The notes: generated from the sequence alone by a model not told the origin. Positions 11,093 to 19,843 are shown, counted from the first letter of the stretch. The stretch: DNA of 61,524 bases from Gammaproteobacteria bacterium Ga0077554 (GCA_001464585.1 LNFF01000021.1:1-61524), one strand, 5' to 3'. Made by a program: numbers and translations.

Positions 11093-11998
11093 ATGCGGCA
11101 CAGTACCCTACGCCAACTGGAAGTCTTTGAAGCCATTGCCCGTTTAGGCAGTTTTACGCGTGCCGCACAAGAGTTATTCCTGACCCAGCCCACCGTATCA
11201 ATGCAAATCAAAAAACTCACGGATGTCGTGGGTATGCCCCTGTATGAACAGGTAGGTAAAAAAATTTACCTTACAGATACGGGGCGCGAACTGCACCAGA
11301 CCTGCCGCGCTATATTCGGGCACATTTCCCATTTCGAAATGACCCTGGCGAATATGCAGGGACTGAAGACCGGTAAATTCCGTCTGGCGGTAGTGAGCAC
11401 CGCCAAATACTTTGCACCCCGCTTGCTTGGCATGTTTTGCCAGAAATATCCGGGCGTAGAAGTTTCCTTAAACGTGTCGAACCGCGAACACCTGCTGGAG
11501 CGCATGAGCAATAATCAGGATGATCTTTATATCCTCGGCCAACCACCCAACGACACTGACGTAACGGCGGAACCGTTTCTGGAAAACCCGCTGGTGGTTC
11601 TCGCACCGGCCCATCATGCCCTCGCCCACGAGAAAAATATCTCACTGAAACGCCTGGCGGAAGAACCATTCTTATTGCGGGAACCCGGCTCAGGCACGCG
11701 CATCGCCACCGAACGCGCCTTTGCGGAGCACGGTTTGCGCATCAATATGCGCATGGAGCTGGGGAGTAATGAAGCGATAAAACAGGCGGTGGTCGGGGGG
11801 CTTGGTGTATCCGTATTATCAAACCATACGCTCACACTCGACGCACCTACCGGACAATTTGTAGTGCTTGATGTGCAGGGCTTTCCGATACTGCGCCACT
11901 GGTATTTCGTCCACCCTGCCGGCAAACAACTTTCCATCGTAACGCGCGCTTTTATTGATTATCTGCGGCAGACCTCGCAAACCCTGGGAGCGCCGTAA
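11093..11998 (+). CDS. cbbR: CbbR, LysR-type regulator of the Calvin-cycle operon
   Basis: The 301-residue protein has an N-terminal winged helix-turn-helix (TLRQLEVFEAIARLGSFTRA, then FLTQPTVSMQIKKL) and a LysR substrate-binding domain. It ends with the HPAGKQLS and AFIDYL segments typical of CbbR/RbcR. CbbR activates cbb operons in response to metabolites such as RuBP or NADPH. I chose ATG 11093, which gives the standard start of the family; the upstream extension would run through the operator. It is transcribed away from cbbL, the common arrangement. Confidence 0.93.
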   Translation: MRHSTLRQLEVFEAIARLGSFTRAAQELFLTQPTVSMQIKKLTDVVGMPLYEQVGKKIYLTDTGRELHQTCRAIFGHISHFEMTLANMQGLKTGKFRLAVVSTAKYFAPRLLGMFCQKYPGVEVSLNVSNREHLLERMSNNQDDLYILGQPPNDTDVTAEPFLENPLVVLAPAHHALAHEKNISLKRLAEEPFLLREPGSGTRIATERAFAEHGLRINMRMELGSNEAIKQAVVGGLGVSVLSNHTLTLDAPTGQFVVLDVQGFPILRHWYFVHPAGKQLSIVTRAFIDYLRQTSQTLGAP

Positions 11999-12051
11999 CA
12001 CAGTAGTGGTTTTAACTTAAAGCAGCGCTTCACCGCAGCGTGCTGCGTCTC

Positions 12052-12155
12052 TTGTCATCCCGACCCAATTTGGTGTCATCCCGAACGTAGAGAGGGATCT
12101 TAGAAGGATTCCTCCCCCCGCTTTCGCGGGGGCTGAAGGCTGCTCGGAATGACAC
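12052..12155. repeat. Dispersed palindromic repeat (TGTCATCCCGAA family)
   Basis: A long imperfect palindrome runs from TGTCATCCCGAAC near 12075 to TCGGAATGACA ending at 12154, with an inner stem CCCCCGC-tttc-GCGGGGG. A partial extra copy (TTGTCATCCCGA) precedes it. A second member is at 49621-49680. The repeat lies between the 3' ends of cbbR and amt, where it could also act as a bidirectional terminator. Confidence 0.75.
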
Positions 12156-12171
12156 AAAAATACCCCACATT

Positions 12172-13368
12172 TCATTCGCCGTAACGCGGCTCAGAGCTGA
12201 TTTTATGTATGCTAAGATCAGCGCCCTGATATTCTTCCTCCTGGCTCAGACGCAAGCCTACCGTGCGCTTCAGCATGCCATACACCACCAGGCCACCAAC
12301 CACCGCAATGCCCACGCCCAGCAGGGTGCCCACTACTTGCGCGGCGAGACTGACGCCGCCCAACCCACCCAACGCTTGGCTACCAAAAATACCTGCGGCG
12401 ATTCCGCCCCAGGTGCCACACAGACCATGCAGCGGCCACACGCCCAGCACATCGTCAATTTTCCATTTGTTCTGGGTGAGCATGAACGCCCAGACAAACA
12501 AGGCTCCGGCTATCGCGCCCGTGGTGAGCGCGCCCAGCGGGTGCATCACATCTGAGCCCGCACACACCGCCACCAGACCCGCCAGCGCGCCGTTGTGTAC
12601 AAAGCCCGGATCATTGCGCCCCACCACCAAGGCGGCCAGTATGCCGCCCACCATCGCCATCAACGAGTTCACGGCCACCAGGCCACTTACCGCTTCCACA
12701 GTCTGCGCGGACATCACGTTAAAGCCGAACCAGCCCACCACCAGAATCCACGCACCCAACGCCAGAAACGGAATGCTGGAGGGCGGATGCGCCGCCATGG
12801 CGCCGTCGCGGCCATAACGCCCGTGCCGTGCGCCCAGCAGCATTACCGCACACAGTGCAATCCAGCCGCCCACCGCGTGCACTACTACGGATCCCGCAAA
12901 ATCGTGGAATTTGGCGCCAAATTGCGCTAAAAACCAGTCTTGAATGCCAAATCGGCCATTCCAGGCGATGCCTTCAAATATGGGATAAATCAGTGCAACC
13001 AGCAAAAATGTGGCCGCCAATTGCGGATAAAATTTGGCGCGCTCGGCAATCCCCCCCGACACAATCGCCGGGATCGCCGCCGCGAACGTCAGCAGAAAGA
13101 AAAATTTCACCAGTTCATAACCGTTCTTGTCGGTTAAGGTCTGCGCGCCTTGCATAAAGTCGATGCCGTAGGCAATGCCATAGCCAACGAAGAAATAAGC
13201 AATGGTAGACACCGCAAAATCAGCAATGATTTTCACCAGCGCATTCACCTGATTCTTCTTGCGCACCGTGCCCACTTCAAGAAAGGCAAACCCAGTGTGC
13301 ATCGCCAGCACCATGATCGCGCCCAGAAGAATAAACAATACGTCACTGCCTGCCTTTAGGGTATCCAT
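12172..13368 (-). CDS. amt: Ammonium transporter (Amt family)
   Basis: The 398-residue membrane protein conducts ammonium across the inner membrane. It shows the Amt pore twin histidines H164 (VVVHAVGG) and H314 (PLHGLCGTWGG). Other family blocks are FAFLEVGTVRKKN, GGIAERAKF and a C-terminal tail RLSQEEEYQGADLSIH that normally gates the trimer. The ATG at 13368 follows GAGG; an upstream TTG is less likely. No glnK lies beside it, so its PII partner must be elsewhere. Its presence does not by itself show ammonia oxidation. Confidence 0.95.
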   Translation of the reverse strand: MDTLKAGSDVLFILLGAIMVLAMHTGFAFLEVGTVRKKNQVNALVKIIADFAVSTIAYFFVGYGIAYGIDFMQGAQTLTDKNGYELVKFFFLLTFAAAIPAIVSGGIAERAKFYPQLAATFLLVALIYPIFEGIAWNGRFGIQDWFLAQFGAKFHDFAGSVVVHAVGGWIALCAVMLLGARHGRYGRDGAMAAHPPSSIPFLALGAWILVVGWFGFNVMSAQTVEAVSGLVAVNSLMAMVGGILAALVVGRNDPGFVHNGALAGLVAVCAGSDVMHPLGALTTGAIAGALFVWAFMLTQNKWKIDDVLGVWPLHGLCGTWGGIAAGIFGSQALGGLGGVSLAAQVVGTLLGVGIAVVGGLVVYGMLKRTVGLRLSQEEEYQGADLSIHKISSEPRYGE

Positions 13369-13548
13369 CGTCAGCCTCTGCAAAAAAACGCCAATGATAC
13401 CTGTTTTCGCACCAAAATAGCGCTTTTTTCCAACACCCGCACTCTACACGCTGGGGGTTGTGGGCATTATTCACGATAGTCATTGACAAATAACCACAAA
13501 TATAGTATGTGTTAAACGTCTCATTTGCAGGCGCAAGGAGGGATCGAC

Positions 13549-14070
13549 ATGCACACTGGTGTTACGATTGCCTACACGCACGACCTTGTCGAGTGGGATC
13601 GGCTGGCCGACATCTTCGCCCACGCACCATTCGCCACCCGCCTCCCCTCGGACATTCAAAAAGCCTTCACCAACAGCTATGCCTGTTGTTTCGCTTTCAC
13701 AGGTAATGGCACGCATGATGGGGTACTGTTGGGTGCCGCACGTGCGATTTCAGATGGCGTGTATTACGCTGTAATACTGGACGTGGTGGTGGCCATCGAA
13801 CATCAAGGGCACGGCGTGGGCGGCGCACTCATGGCGGGGCTGCTGGAAAAATTGCCAGTGGAAAAAATCTATCTCACCGCGCCACCCGACAAACAGGGTT
13901 TCTACAAAAAATTCGGGTTTTACAAGCATAATAATACTATGGCGCGCTATGCACATCCCGAAGCAGCGTTTGAAAATGGCGTATTGTCAAAACGCGAACC
14001 CTGGAGCCTGGCACGCCTGTCGCGCAACTTCACCGGATCCAAACCGGGTAATGACCAGATGTTTGAGTAA
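13549..14070 (+). CDS. GNAT-family N-acetyltransferase
   Basis: The 173-residue protein carries the acetyl-CoA binding motif A (VVAIEHQGHGVGGALM, about residues 81-96; Q-x-x-G-x-G) and the downstream KFGF(Y) motif B near residue 126. An AAGGAGG site directly before ATG 13549 is the strongest ribosome binding site seen in this region. The substrate cannot be told. The C-terminal 40 residues extend beyond the core domain. It stands alone between convergent amt and the scarred block, and its stop codon touches a palindromic element. Confidence 0.85.
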   Translation: MHTGVTIAYTHDLVEWDRLADIFAHAPFATRLPSDIQKAFTNSYACCFAFTGNGTHDGVLLGAARAISDGVYYAVILDVVVAIEHQGHGVGGALMAGLLEKLPVEKIYLTAPPDKQGFYKKFGFYKHNNTMARYAHPEAAFENGVLSKREPWSLARLSRNFTGSKPGNDQMFE

Positions 14071-14172
14071 GGACCACCTACGAAATAACTTTCCCATTCG
14101 TGGTGATCCTTCGACAGGCTCAGGCCGAACGGGGGGTGTGGCCACACGGGAAGTTATTTCGTAGGCGATCCT
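14070..14172. repeat. 103-bp palindromic element with long terminal inverted repeats
   Basis: The ends are inverted repeats: AGGACCACCTACGAAATAAC... at 14070 and its near-exact complement ending at 14172, with 15 bp (14077-14091 and 14151-14165) matching perfectly. Inside sits a copy of the dispersed CCTTCGACAGGCTCAGG motif (14108-14124), also found at 48.3 kb. The element abuts the GNAT stop codon. The layout resembles a small non-coding mobile repeat, though no target duplication is evident. Confidence 0.75.
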
Positions 14173-14178
14173 AAGCAA

Positions 14179-14355
14179 TTATTTTTCTGTCCTGCTTGCG
14201 GCGTTCCGCGCAGCTTTCTTCTTTTTTTGTATGCCGCGCCAAATCCAGAAATACACGACAAATACTGCCAGGAATCCACCCACCCACATAATTTCCACAC
14301 CAATCAGCACACCGTACATGTGCTCCAGCATCCACTCTTCCAGCGCCTGTCCCAT
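14179..14355 (-). CDS. Small single-span membrane protein (58 residues)
   Basis: The frame begins with ATG 14355, with GAGG about 10 bases upstream, and ends at TAA 14179-14181. It encodes an acidic N-terminus (EEWMLEH), one strong membrane helix (about residues 14-39, rich in Val, Ile, Phe and Trp) and a Lys/Arg-rich tail after WRGIQKKKK. This gives a clear N-out/C-in charge pattern. No family is recognised. It lies just downstream of the truncated RND pump gene in a different frame. It may be a genuine accessory protein that survived the deletion, or a chance frame; the hydrophobic/charged ordering favours a real gene. Confidence 0.5.
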   Translation of the reverse strand: MGQALEEWMLEHMYGVLIGVEIMWVGGFLAVFVVYFWIWRGIQKKKKAARNAASRTEK

Positions 14356-14449
14356 GGAGAATTACCTCACCGATGTACTGAAAGAACATCATACGATGAA
14401 TGGGCTGGAAAAACGAGATCCCTTGCCTTCGACAAACAACCACTACGAC

Positions 14450-15138
14450 AATCGAGGCGCTTTCATACAACGCCGCCAGACACAGGAACACTACAAGCAG
14501 CGACAGGATGAATAACACCAGCGCCTGAGAGCCGGAAGTTTTTTCTTCCAGGGACTGGCCGGTCCATTCAAAGCCGAATCCTGGCGGCAACTGCGCAGCC
14601 AGTTTCTCCATTTCATCCATCGCCTCGCCGGTACTGCGGCCTTCAGCGGCATTCCCGGCGATTTTCATCGCCGGATAGCCGTTATAACGTGTTAGTTGTA
14701 CCGGCCCGACGATCCAGCGCGAACGGGCAAAAGCCGAGAACGGCACCATTGTTCCCTGCGCGTTGCGCGCATACAGGTTAAGCAGGTGCTCGGGCTGCGT
14801 GCGATCCGGCGCATCGGCTTGCACAATGACGCGCTGCTGGCGGCTCTGGTTCGGAAAATCATTGATGTAAGAAGAGCCCAGCGCGGTCGACAGGGTGCTG
14901 TTGATATCGGCAAATGCCAGCCCAAGCGCGCTCGCCTTGTCACGGTCGATATCCAGTTGCAATTGCGGCGCGTCTTCCATGCCTTCCGGACGCACCCCTG
15001 AGAGCACTTTGTTTTTTGTGGCCATCCCAAGCAGTTGGTTGCGCGCCGCGACCAACGCATCATGACCCAAGTTGGCGCGGTCCTGCAACCGGAAGCTGAA
15101 GCCGGTGGCATTGCCCAGTTCGCGAATAGGCGGCGGGT
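14450..15138 (-). pseudogene. RND efflux pump fragment (AcrB/MexB-type), both ends missing
   Basis: About 230 codons match the middle of an RND multidrug pump: ELGNATGFSFRLQDR, LDIDRDKASALG, LTRYNGYPAMKIAG, and the start of a membrane helix ending in LAALYESASI. A normal pump has over 1000 residues. The N-terminal half is lost where the gene is joined to the adaptor fragment. Homology stops near 14450, just after YESASI, and the frame continues with unrelated sequence. The product cannot form a pump. The upstream fusion and the end point show deletions on both sides. Confidence 0.88.
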
Positions 15139-15539
15139 TCAATTTCCTGCTTGCTGATCGCATTGAATTCCACCAACGGCTTATAACGCTGGGCTTTCAA
15201 ATTAGCCTGAAGCTGGATCGACTCGGCTTTAGCCATTGCAGCTTGAGCGATTGCATAGGCCGCCTGAAAAGGGCTGGGGTCGATGCGGAATAACACATCA
15301 CCCGCTTTCACATCGCTCCCTTCGCGAAATGTCCGCTTCAGGACAATGCCGGCAACGCGCGCCCGCACCTCGGCGCTCCGCCTTGCCTCCAGCCGACCCG
15401 GCAATACAGTGGACAGCGCAATACGTTCCGCCGCCACCGTAACAACCGAGACTTCCTGTGGCGGTTTGTCGCCCTGTTTTTGAGTGTCGGATATGGTTTT
15501 TCCACATCCGGCAACGGAAAAAATGATCAGCGCCATCAC
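15138..15539 (-). pseudogene. Efflux membrane-fusion protein (AcrA/MexA-type), C-terminal part deleted
   Basis: The N-terminal 130 residues or so are a normal periplasmic adaptor: a lipoprotein signal with lipobox VAGC, a barrel start (VLPGRLEARRSAEVRARVAGIV), a lipoyl-like half motif (FREGSDVKAGDVLFRIDP) and the first helix of the hairpin ending at NAISKQEIE. At that point the sequence switches, one frame off, into the middle of an RND pump gene. About half of the adaptor and the first half of the pump are therefore missing in one deletion. ATG 15539 or 15536 is the start. Confidence 0.88.
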
Positions 15540-15614
15540 GGCACCACGTCAAATACGGCAAGTCGAGTTCATAATTTGTTTACCAAGTAAAAGAATTAGC
15601 AATGATCCACACCT

Positions 15615-16193
15615 TCATTCGGGTGGTTTGTGCGCGCGCAACTGATCCAATTTGCCCGCCAGCGAAGCAGCCGATAGCTCACCCCGGCGGCTATCGATCA
15701 GCCGTCCGTGGGCGTCGTAAAACAGCGTGATGGGTAACGCCATCGAGCCGGCCACGAAGCCCAGCCTGGTGTCTCGATCTAGCGCAACGTTAGCCAGATC
15801 AAGCTGACTGGTGGACAGGTAATGTTGGACTGTCGCCCCATTTTCACCCTGATTGGCAAAGACAAAGATCGCCCATGTTTCCTGTTTCTGTGCTGCGGCA
15901 AGTACCGGCATTTCGCGTAGGCACGGGGGGCACCAGCTCGCCCATAGATTGACGACCATCGGTTTGCCATCGGCCAGTGCAGCGAGGTTTGTCGATTCGC
16001 CGGACAGCAGGGTCACCGGTATTTCAGACGGCGTCGGCTTATCCATTAGGCGCAGACCGCCCAGTATCCCATTCCATGCCAGCACCCATAACGCCAACGC
16101 CAGGACGTTCCGCTTTCGTACCGACAAACCACGCCAGCCCCGCCGGATCGCTCCCGGCATCGCCGCAATAAACGTTAAGGGATTTTTGATCAT
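15615..16193 (-). CDS. TlpA-like periplasmic thioredoxin (copy 1)
   Basis: The 192-residue protein has one N-terminal membrane anchor (about residues 27-47) and a thioredoxin domain with active site WCPPC near residues 88-92, followed by REMPVLAAAQK. Such proteins reduce or exchange disulfides in the periplasm, for example in cytochrome c maturation or copper-protein assembly. It is a close paralogue of the next gene upstream, and the two are about 70 percent identical over the domain by eye. It starts 6 bases after copy 2 ends, so the two are co-transcribed. It may partner with the (now broken) DsbD next door. Confidence 0.88.
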   Translation of the reverse strand: MIKNPLTFIAAMPGAIRRGWRGLSVRKRNVLALALWVLAWNGILGGLRLMDKPTPSEIPVTLLSGESTNLAALADGKPMVVNLWASWCPPCLREMPVLAAAQKQETWAIFVFANQGENGATVQHYLSTSQLDLANVALDRDTRLGFVAGSMALPITLFYDAHGRLIDSRRGELSAASLAGKLDQLRAHKPPE

Positions 16194-16199
16194 TGCGGC

Positions 16200-17033
16200 T
16201 CAATCTTTGGCCGAGGCATTGGCGGACTTGCGCAACGGGTTCAATTTGCTCGCCAGCGAAGCAGCCGACAGCTCACCCAGGTGGGTATCGGCCAGCCGTC
16301 CGTTGGCGTCGTAGAACAAGGTGGTTGGCAATGCCCCGGAGCCGACTTCGCGACCAAGGCTGGTGGCGGGATCGAGCAGCACATTGGTGAGATCGAGTTG
16401 ACCGGCGCTGAGGTAGCGCTGGACCGTGGCTCCATTTTCACCCTGGTTGACAAACACAAAGCGCACCCCAGTTTCGCGTTTTTGCGCGGCGGCAAGTACT
16501 GGCATTTCGCGTAGGCACGGTGGGCACCAGCTCGCCCACAGATTAACGACCATGGGTTTACCGGCAGCCAGCGCAGCAAGATCTGTCGACTCACCCGCTA
16601 GTGTCATCAACGCCAGCTTGGGCAGTGCCGGCTGTTCCGTCATGCGCAATGCGCCGAACAGCGCGCCCCACACCAGCGCCCCTGCCGCCAGCCCCAGCAT
16701 CAGCGGTTTGCGCAGTGCCGGTCGGCGCCAGCCGCGCCAGACCGCTACCAGCAACGCCGCCGCTATCCCCGCCCAAGCCGTGAACCCACCATCGCGGATA
16801 TCGAGCATGGACCAGGGCGTGCTGCGGTAAGTCTCGAACCAGAGGGTGACAAAGGCGATACGCGCCACCAGCACTGCGGCGAGCAACATGTCGCTCAAAG
16901 TATTACCTATGCCCGTTTGCTGGCGACGCCCGACCAGGTGGCCTACGCCCGCCGCCACCAGCCCGGCTACCAGCAACAGCAGCAGGCTGCTCGGCAGCGC
17001 GAAGGGCCCAAGATTCACTGAAAGCATATTCAT
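16200..17033 (-). CDS. TlpA-like thioredoxin with multi-span N-terminal membrane domain (copy 2)
   Basis: The 277-residue protein has an N-terminal region of about 140 residues with roughly four hydrophobic segments (starting LPSSLLLLLVAGLVAAGVG) and then a thioredoxin domain with WCPPC. Copy 1 lacks most of the membrane part, so copy 1 probably arose by partial tandem duplication. The ATG at 17033 overlaps the stop of the dsbD fragment (ATGA), showing translational coupling. A role in periplasmic disulfide reduction is inferred from family and neighbour. Confidence 0.86.
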   Translation of the reverse strand: MNMLSVNLGPFALPSSLLLLLVAGLVAAGVGHLVGRRQQTGIGNTLSDMLLAAVLVARIAFVTLWFETYRSTPWSMLDIRDGGFTAWAGIAAALLVAVWRGWRRPALRKPLMLGLAAGALVWGALFGALRMTEQPALPKLALMTLAGESTDLAALAAGKPMVVNLWASWCPPCLREMPVLAAAQKRETGVRFVFVNQGENGATVQRYLSAGQLDLTNVLLDPATSLGREVGSGALPTTLFYDANGRLADTHLGELSAASLASKLNPLRKSANASAKD

Positions 17034-17413
17034 TCTTTCCTTTTCTGCGCCAGACGGGCGAGGATCAGCAGCAGCGTTGTCGACCCGAGAATCTGGTACA
17101 CGCGCATCAGGCCTTCGTCGTCCGCATCATTAAGCGCTTGGGCATCGGGAGCCTTGACCAGAACATCCAGGCTATCGTGATAGACTTCAGTTTCGCCGAA
17201 GAACTCATCGGTTTTAAGCGTGCCAACAGACGACTCTATCCGTTGCACACTGCTGGTCGGCTCGCCTTCGACCTTCAGCTGCTTGCGATAAAGGTAATAG
17301 CCCTCGCTGATCTTCCAGTTCAGGCGCACCAGATCGTCGCCATCCTTCGTGACGGTCAGGCGGAAAGCCTGTTCCGGCGGCAGAAAATCCTCCTGGGCAT
17401 GGATCTGCTGCAT
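17030..17413 (-). pseudogene. Truncated DsbD-like N-terminal domain
   Basis: The first 90 residues match the periplasmic alpha domain of DsbD (EDFLPPEQAFRL, ISEGYYLYRKQLK, DEFFGETEVY). DsbD normally passes electrons through eight membrane spans to a C-terminal thioredoxin domain and exceeds 550 residues. Here the reading frame ends at 127 residues with a short hydrophobic segment (STTLLLILARL) and KRKE. The signal peptide is also missing, cut at the junction with the kinase fragment near 17.41 kb. It overlaps tlpA copy 2 by four bases. It is either a relic or a minimal periplasmic-domain protein. Confidence 0.75.
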
Positions 17414-17700
17414 CGCTGCGTCACTCCCCAGCAGAAAACAGCGTCAGACTGGAACTGCGCTCCTCGAAAGACGCAATCTGTTTCCGCGTGTGCGACCGCG
17501 GGCCGCAACTCAGTGCCGAGGATCTGGCGCGGGTTACGCATCGCTTCTGGCGGCGTGGCTCAGGCCGAGGCAGCGGACTGGGGCTATTCATCGTTGCCGC
17601 CATCACCGAGCGTTTCGGTGGATCTCTCGAACTGATGCAACGCCCCGAGGGAGGGCTGGAGGCAAAATTGACATTGCCAAGAGCGAAACCGGCTTGCTAA
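17414..17700 (+). pseudogene. 3' fragment of a sensor histidine kinase
   Basis: Read on the plus strand, the frame gives the end of an HATPase domain: LRHSPAENSVRLELR (end of the N box), VCDRGPQLSAEDL (G1 box), then GSGLGLFIV (G2 box), and a short C-terminal tail stopping at TAA near 17700. The family is QseC/CusS-like. Everything before the N box is missing. The break falls where the dsbD fragment of the opposite strand also begins, so one rearrangement truncated both genes. Confidence 0.8.
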
Positions 17701-17797
17701 AACGTATGGTTTTTTCCTTATCTCTATGCCTCCTCCTTGCACTGGGCACATAGATTGATGTGTTGTGGGTAACCTGTCAATTCAGGTGGACTGACTA

Positions 17798-18442
17798 CTA
17801 ATCCAGACTATAGTCAATATTATACATTACCAACAATAAAACCACGGTGCCTGCCGCCAGCCAATACGGACCAAACAGCCATAACACCAACGGCACAGAA
17901 AGATAATAACCGCGCATGCCGAGTGAATAGTGGTTCATGCCACGGCCCAGGACGCGGGTCACAAATTCAGGCGTCATTAATGGGTCGCGCGCCGCCGGGA
18001 TGTTGATCATGAAACTCGTGCGGTTATACGAACGGATGGCGAGTGTAAAATTAAAAAATGCAGAGAAAAATGTGATGATCAAAAACAACAGTTTTATGAG
18101 TAATAAACCACTGTTTTCGTGACTGAGTTCAGAAATAACGCGCAAACCACCATTCATGCTGGAAACAAATGCGGCATTAAGTGTACCCAGGCAAATCAGT
18201 ATGGCAGTGGTCGCAAGAAAGCTGGCCGCCATGCTCGAGTTACGCAAGGTTTGCACCGCCAGAATATCAAGCCGATCGGCCATAATGGTTTCGACCCAGG
18301 CGCGGCGTGTTTGAATGTTCAAACCAATCGCGGTGGTGAGTGGCGCATGCTTCACCTGATATACCAGATAAATGTGATAGGCCACCAGCAATATAAACGA
18401 ACACCAGGTCAGGCCAAGCTCTATCCAGGAGTTACTCTCCAT
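17798..18442 (-). CDS. DUF599 family membrane protein
   Basis: The 214-residue protein has about four to five membrane spans (starting near residue 7, with further helices near 69-92 and 110-135 and two at the C-terminus). It carries the DUF599 features GLNIQTRRAWVETIM and NRTSFMINIP. The function of the family is unknown. ATG 18442 was chosen because GGGAG precedes it. It lies 30 bases downstream of pmbA on the same strand and may be co-transcribed with it. Confidence 0.8.
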   Translation of the reverse strand: MESNSWIELGLTWCSFILLVAYHIYLVYQVKHAPLTTAIGLNIQTRRAWVETIMADRLDILAVQTLRNSSMAASFLATTAILICLGTLNAAFVSSMNGGLRVISELSHENSGLLLIKLLFLIITFFSAFFNFTLAIRSYNRTSFMINIPAARDPLMTPEFVTRVLGRGMNHYSLGMRGYYLSVPLVLWLFGPYWLAAGTVVLLLVMYNIDYSLD

Positions 18443-18472
18443 TAAAAAACTCCCGCGTGCAACACCATGCAA

Positions 18473-19843
18473 TTACTCACCGGCAATTGTCATTTCTTTT
18501 ACCAGAATCGAACCGGTGCGTATACTGCCACGCTTTTCGATATCATTGCCGATTTCGGCGATGCCCATGAAAATAGTGCGCAGGTTGCCAGCAATGGTAA
18601 TTTCTTCAACCGGGTATTGAATCTCGCCGTTCTCGACCCAGAAACCTGCTGCGCCCCGCGAGTAATCGCCAGTGACGGTGTTGATGCCCATGCCCATCAG
18701 CTCGGTCACCAGTAAACCTTTGTTCATGTGTTTCAGCAGGTCATCTAAGCCAAGTTTGCCGGGATCAATTATCAGGTTGTGTACGCCGCCTGCATTACCG
18801 GTAGTCTGCATGCCAAGCTTGCGTGCCGCGTAACTGTCAAGCACATAACTTTGCAGCACGCCGTCCCGCACAATATCACGCGCACGGGTTGCTACACCTT
18901 CGCTGTCAAACGGGGCGCTGCCCAGCCCTTTTTTGATGTGCGGCGCTTCATGAATGTGAACAAAGGCAGGAAATACCGGCTTGCCCAGATGATCGAGTAA
19001 AAAAGTCGCTTTGCGATATAACGCACCACCGCGAATGGCGCTGATAAAGTGCGACAATAAACCGGTGGCAACCTCGGCAGAAAAAATCACGGGGGACTGG
19101 CAGGTAGATAAACGCCGGCCATTCAGGCGACGCAGGGTGCGCTCAGCGGCGCGACGGCCCACCTCCGTGGCAGAATCAAGTTCGGCACTGTTGCGCGCCA
19201 CGCTGAACCAGTAATCGCGCTGCATGGCTTCACCTTCGCCACCGATGACAGCGCAACTCAGGCTGTGCCGGGTGCTGGGATAAGCGCCGATGAAGCCGTG
19301 GCTGTTACCATACACGCGGTAGCCCTGATGGCTGGAAACGCTGGCGCCTTCGGAGTTGGTGATGCGTGAATCCAGGCTGCGCGCAACGCCTTCACATTCG
19401 CTCGCCAGCTCGATGGCTTGTTCGGCGTTGATGTCCCAGGAGTGGCACAAATCAAGATCAGGAATGTCTTGCGCCATCAATTGCGCGTCCGCAAGACCTG
19501 AATATTCGTCTGCGGCAGTGTATTTTGCGATGCCGCATGCCGCGCGCACTGTTTCGCGCACTGCTTCTGGTGTAAAATCAGATGTATTGGCTGAACCTTT
19601 GCGCTGGCCAAAATACACGGTGACACCCAAACCTTTGTCACGATTATATTCAAGGGTTTCAACCTCGCCCAAACGCACATTGACGGACAGGCCGGTTTCA
19701 ATGCTTACTCCGGCTTCTGCGGCACTGGCGCCTTGCATACGCGCTTCAGCAAGGATGTTGTGTACCAACTCCTGAAGCTGGGCATTGTTATGCGTGGCTG
19801 AGTTGTCTACCGTGTTGTTGCGTGGCTGTGTAATCTGTGACAT
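18473..19843 (-). CDS. pmbA: TldE/PmbA, metalloprotease partner subunit
   Basis: The 456-residue protein is the PmbA (TldE) half of the TldD/TldE heterodimer, which degrades unfolded peptides and matures ribosomal peptides such as microcin B17. It shows GVSIETGLSVNVRLGEVE near residues 45-62, GLGVTVYFGQRKG, and a C-terminal GIGNDIEKRGSIRTGSILVKEM-like end. It lacks the HExxxH zinc motif, as expected of this subunit. It is divergent from darP, with 48 bases between start codons, the order also seen in Escherichia coli. Confidence 0.95.
   Translation of the reverse strand: MSQITQPRNNTVDNSATHNNAQLQELVHNILAEARMQGASAAEAGVSIETGLSVNVRLGEVETLEYNRDKGLGVTVYFGQRKGSANTSDFTPEAVRETVRAACGIAKYTAADEYSGLADAQLMAQDIPDLDLCHSWDINAEQAIELASECEGVARSLDSRITNSEGASVSSHQGYRVYGNSHGFIGAYPSTRHSLSCAVIGGEGEAMQRDYWFSVARNSAELDSATEVGRRAAERTLRRLNGRRLSTCQSPVIFSAEVATGLLSHFISAIRGGALYRKATFLLDHLGKPVFPAFVHIHEAPHIKKGLGSAPFDSEGVATRARDIVRDGVLQSYVLDSYAARKLGMQTTGNAGGVHNLIIDPGKLGLDDLLKHMNKGLLVTELMGMGINTVTGDYSRGAAGFWVENGEIQYPVEEITIAGNLRTIFMGIAEIGNDIEKRGSIRTGSILVKEMTIAGE

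Noticed and set aside
12172-13368. Amt next to RuBisCO as evidence of ammonia oxidation
   Set aside because: Amt is widespread for nitrogen assimilation, and no amo or hao genes are visible.
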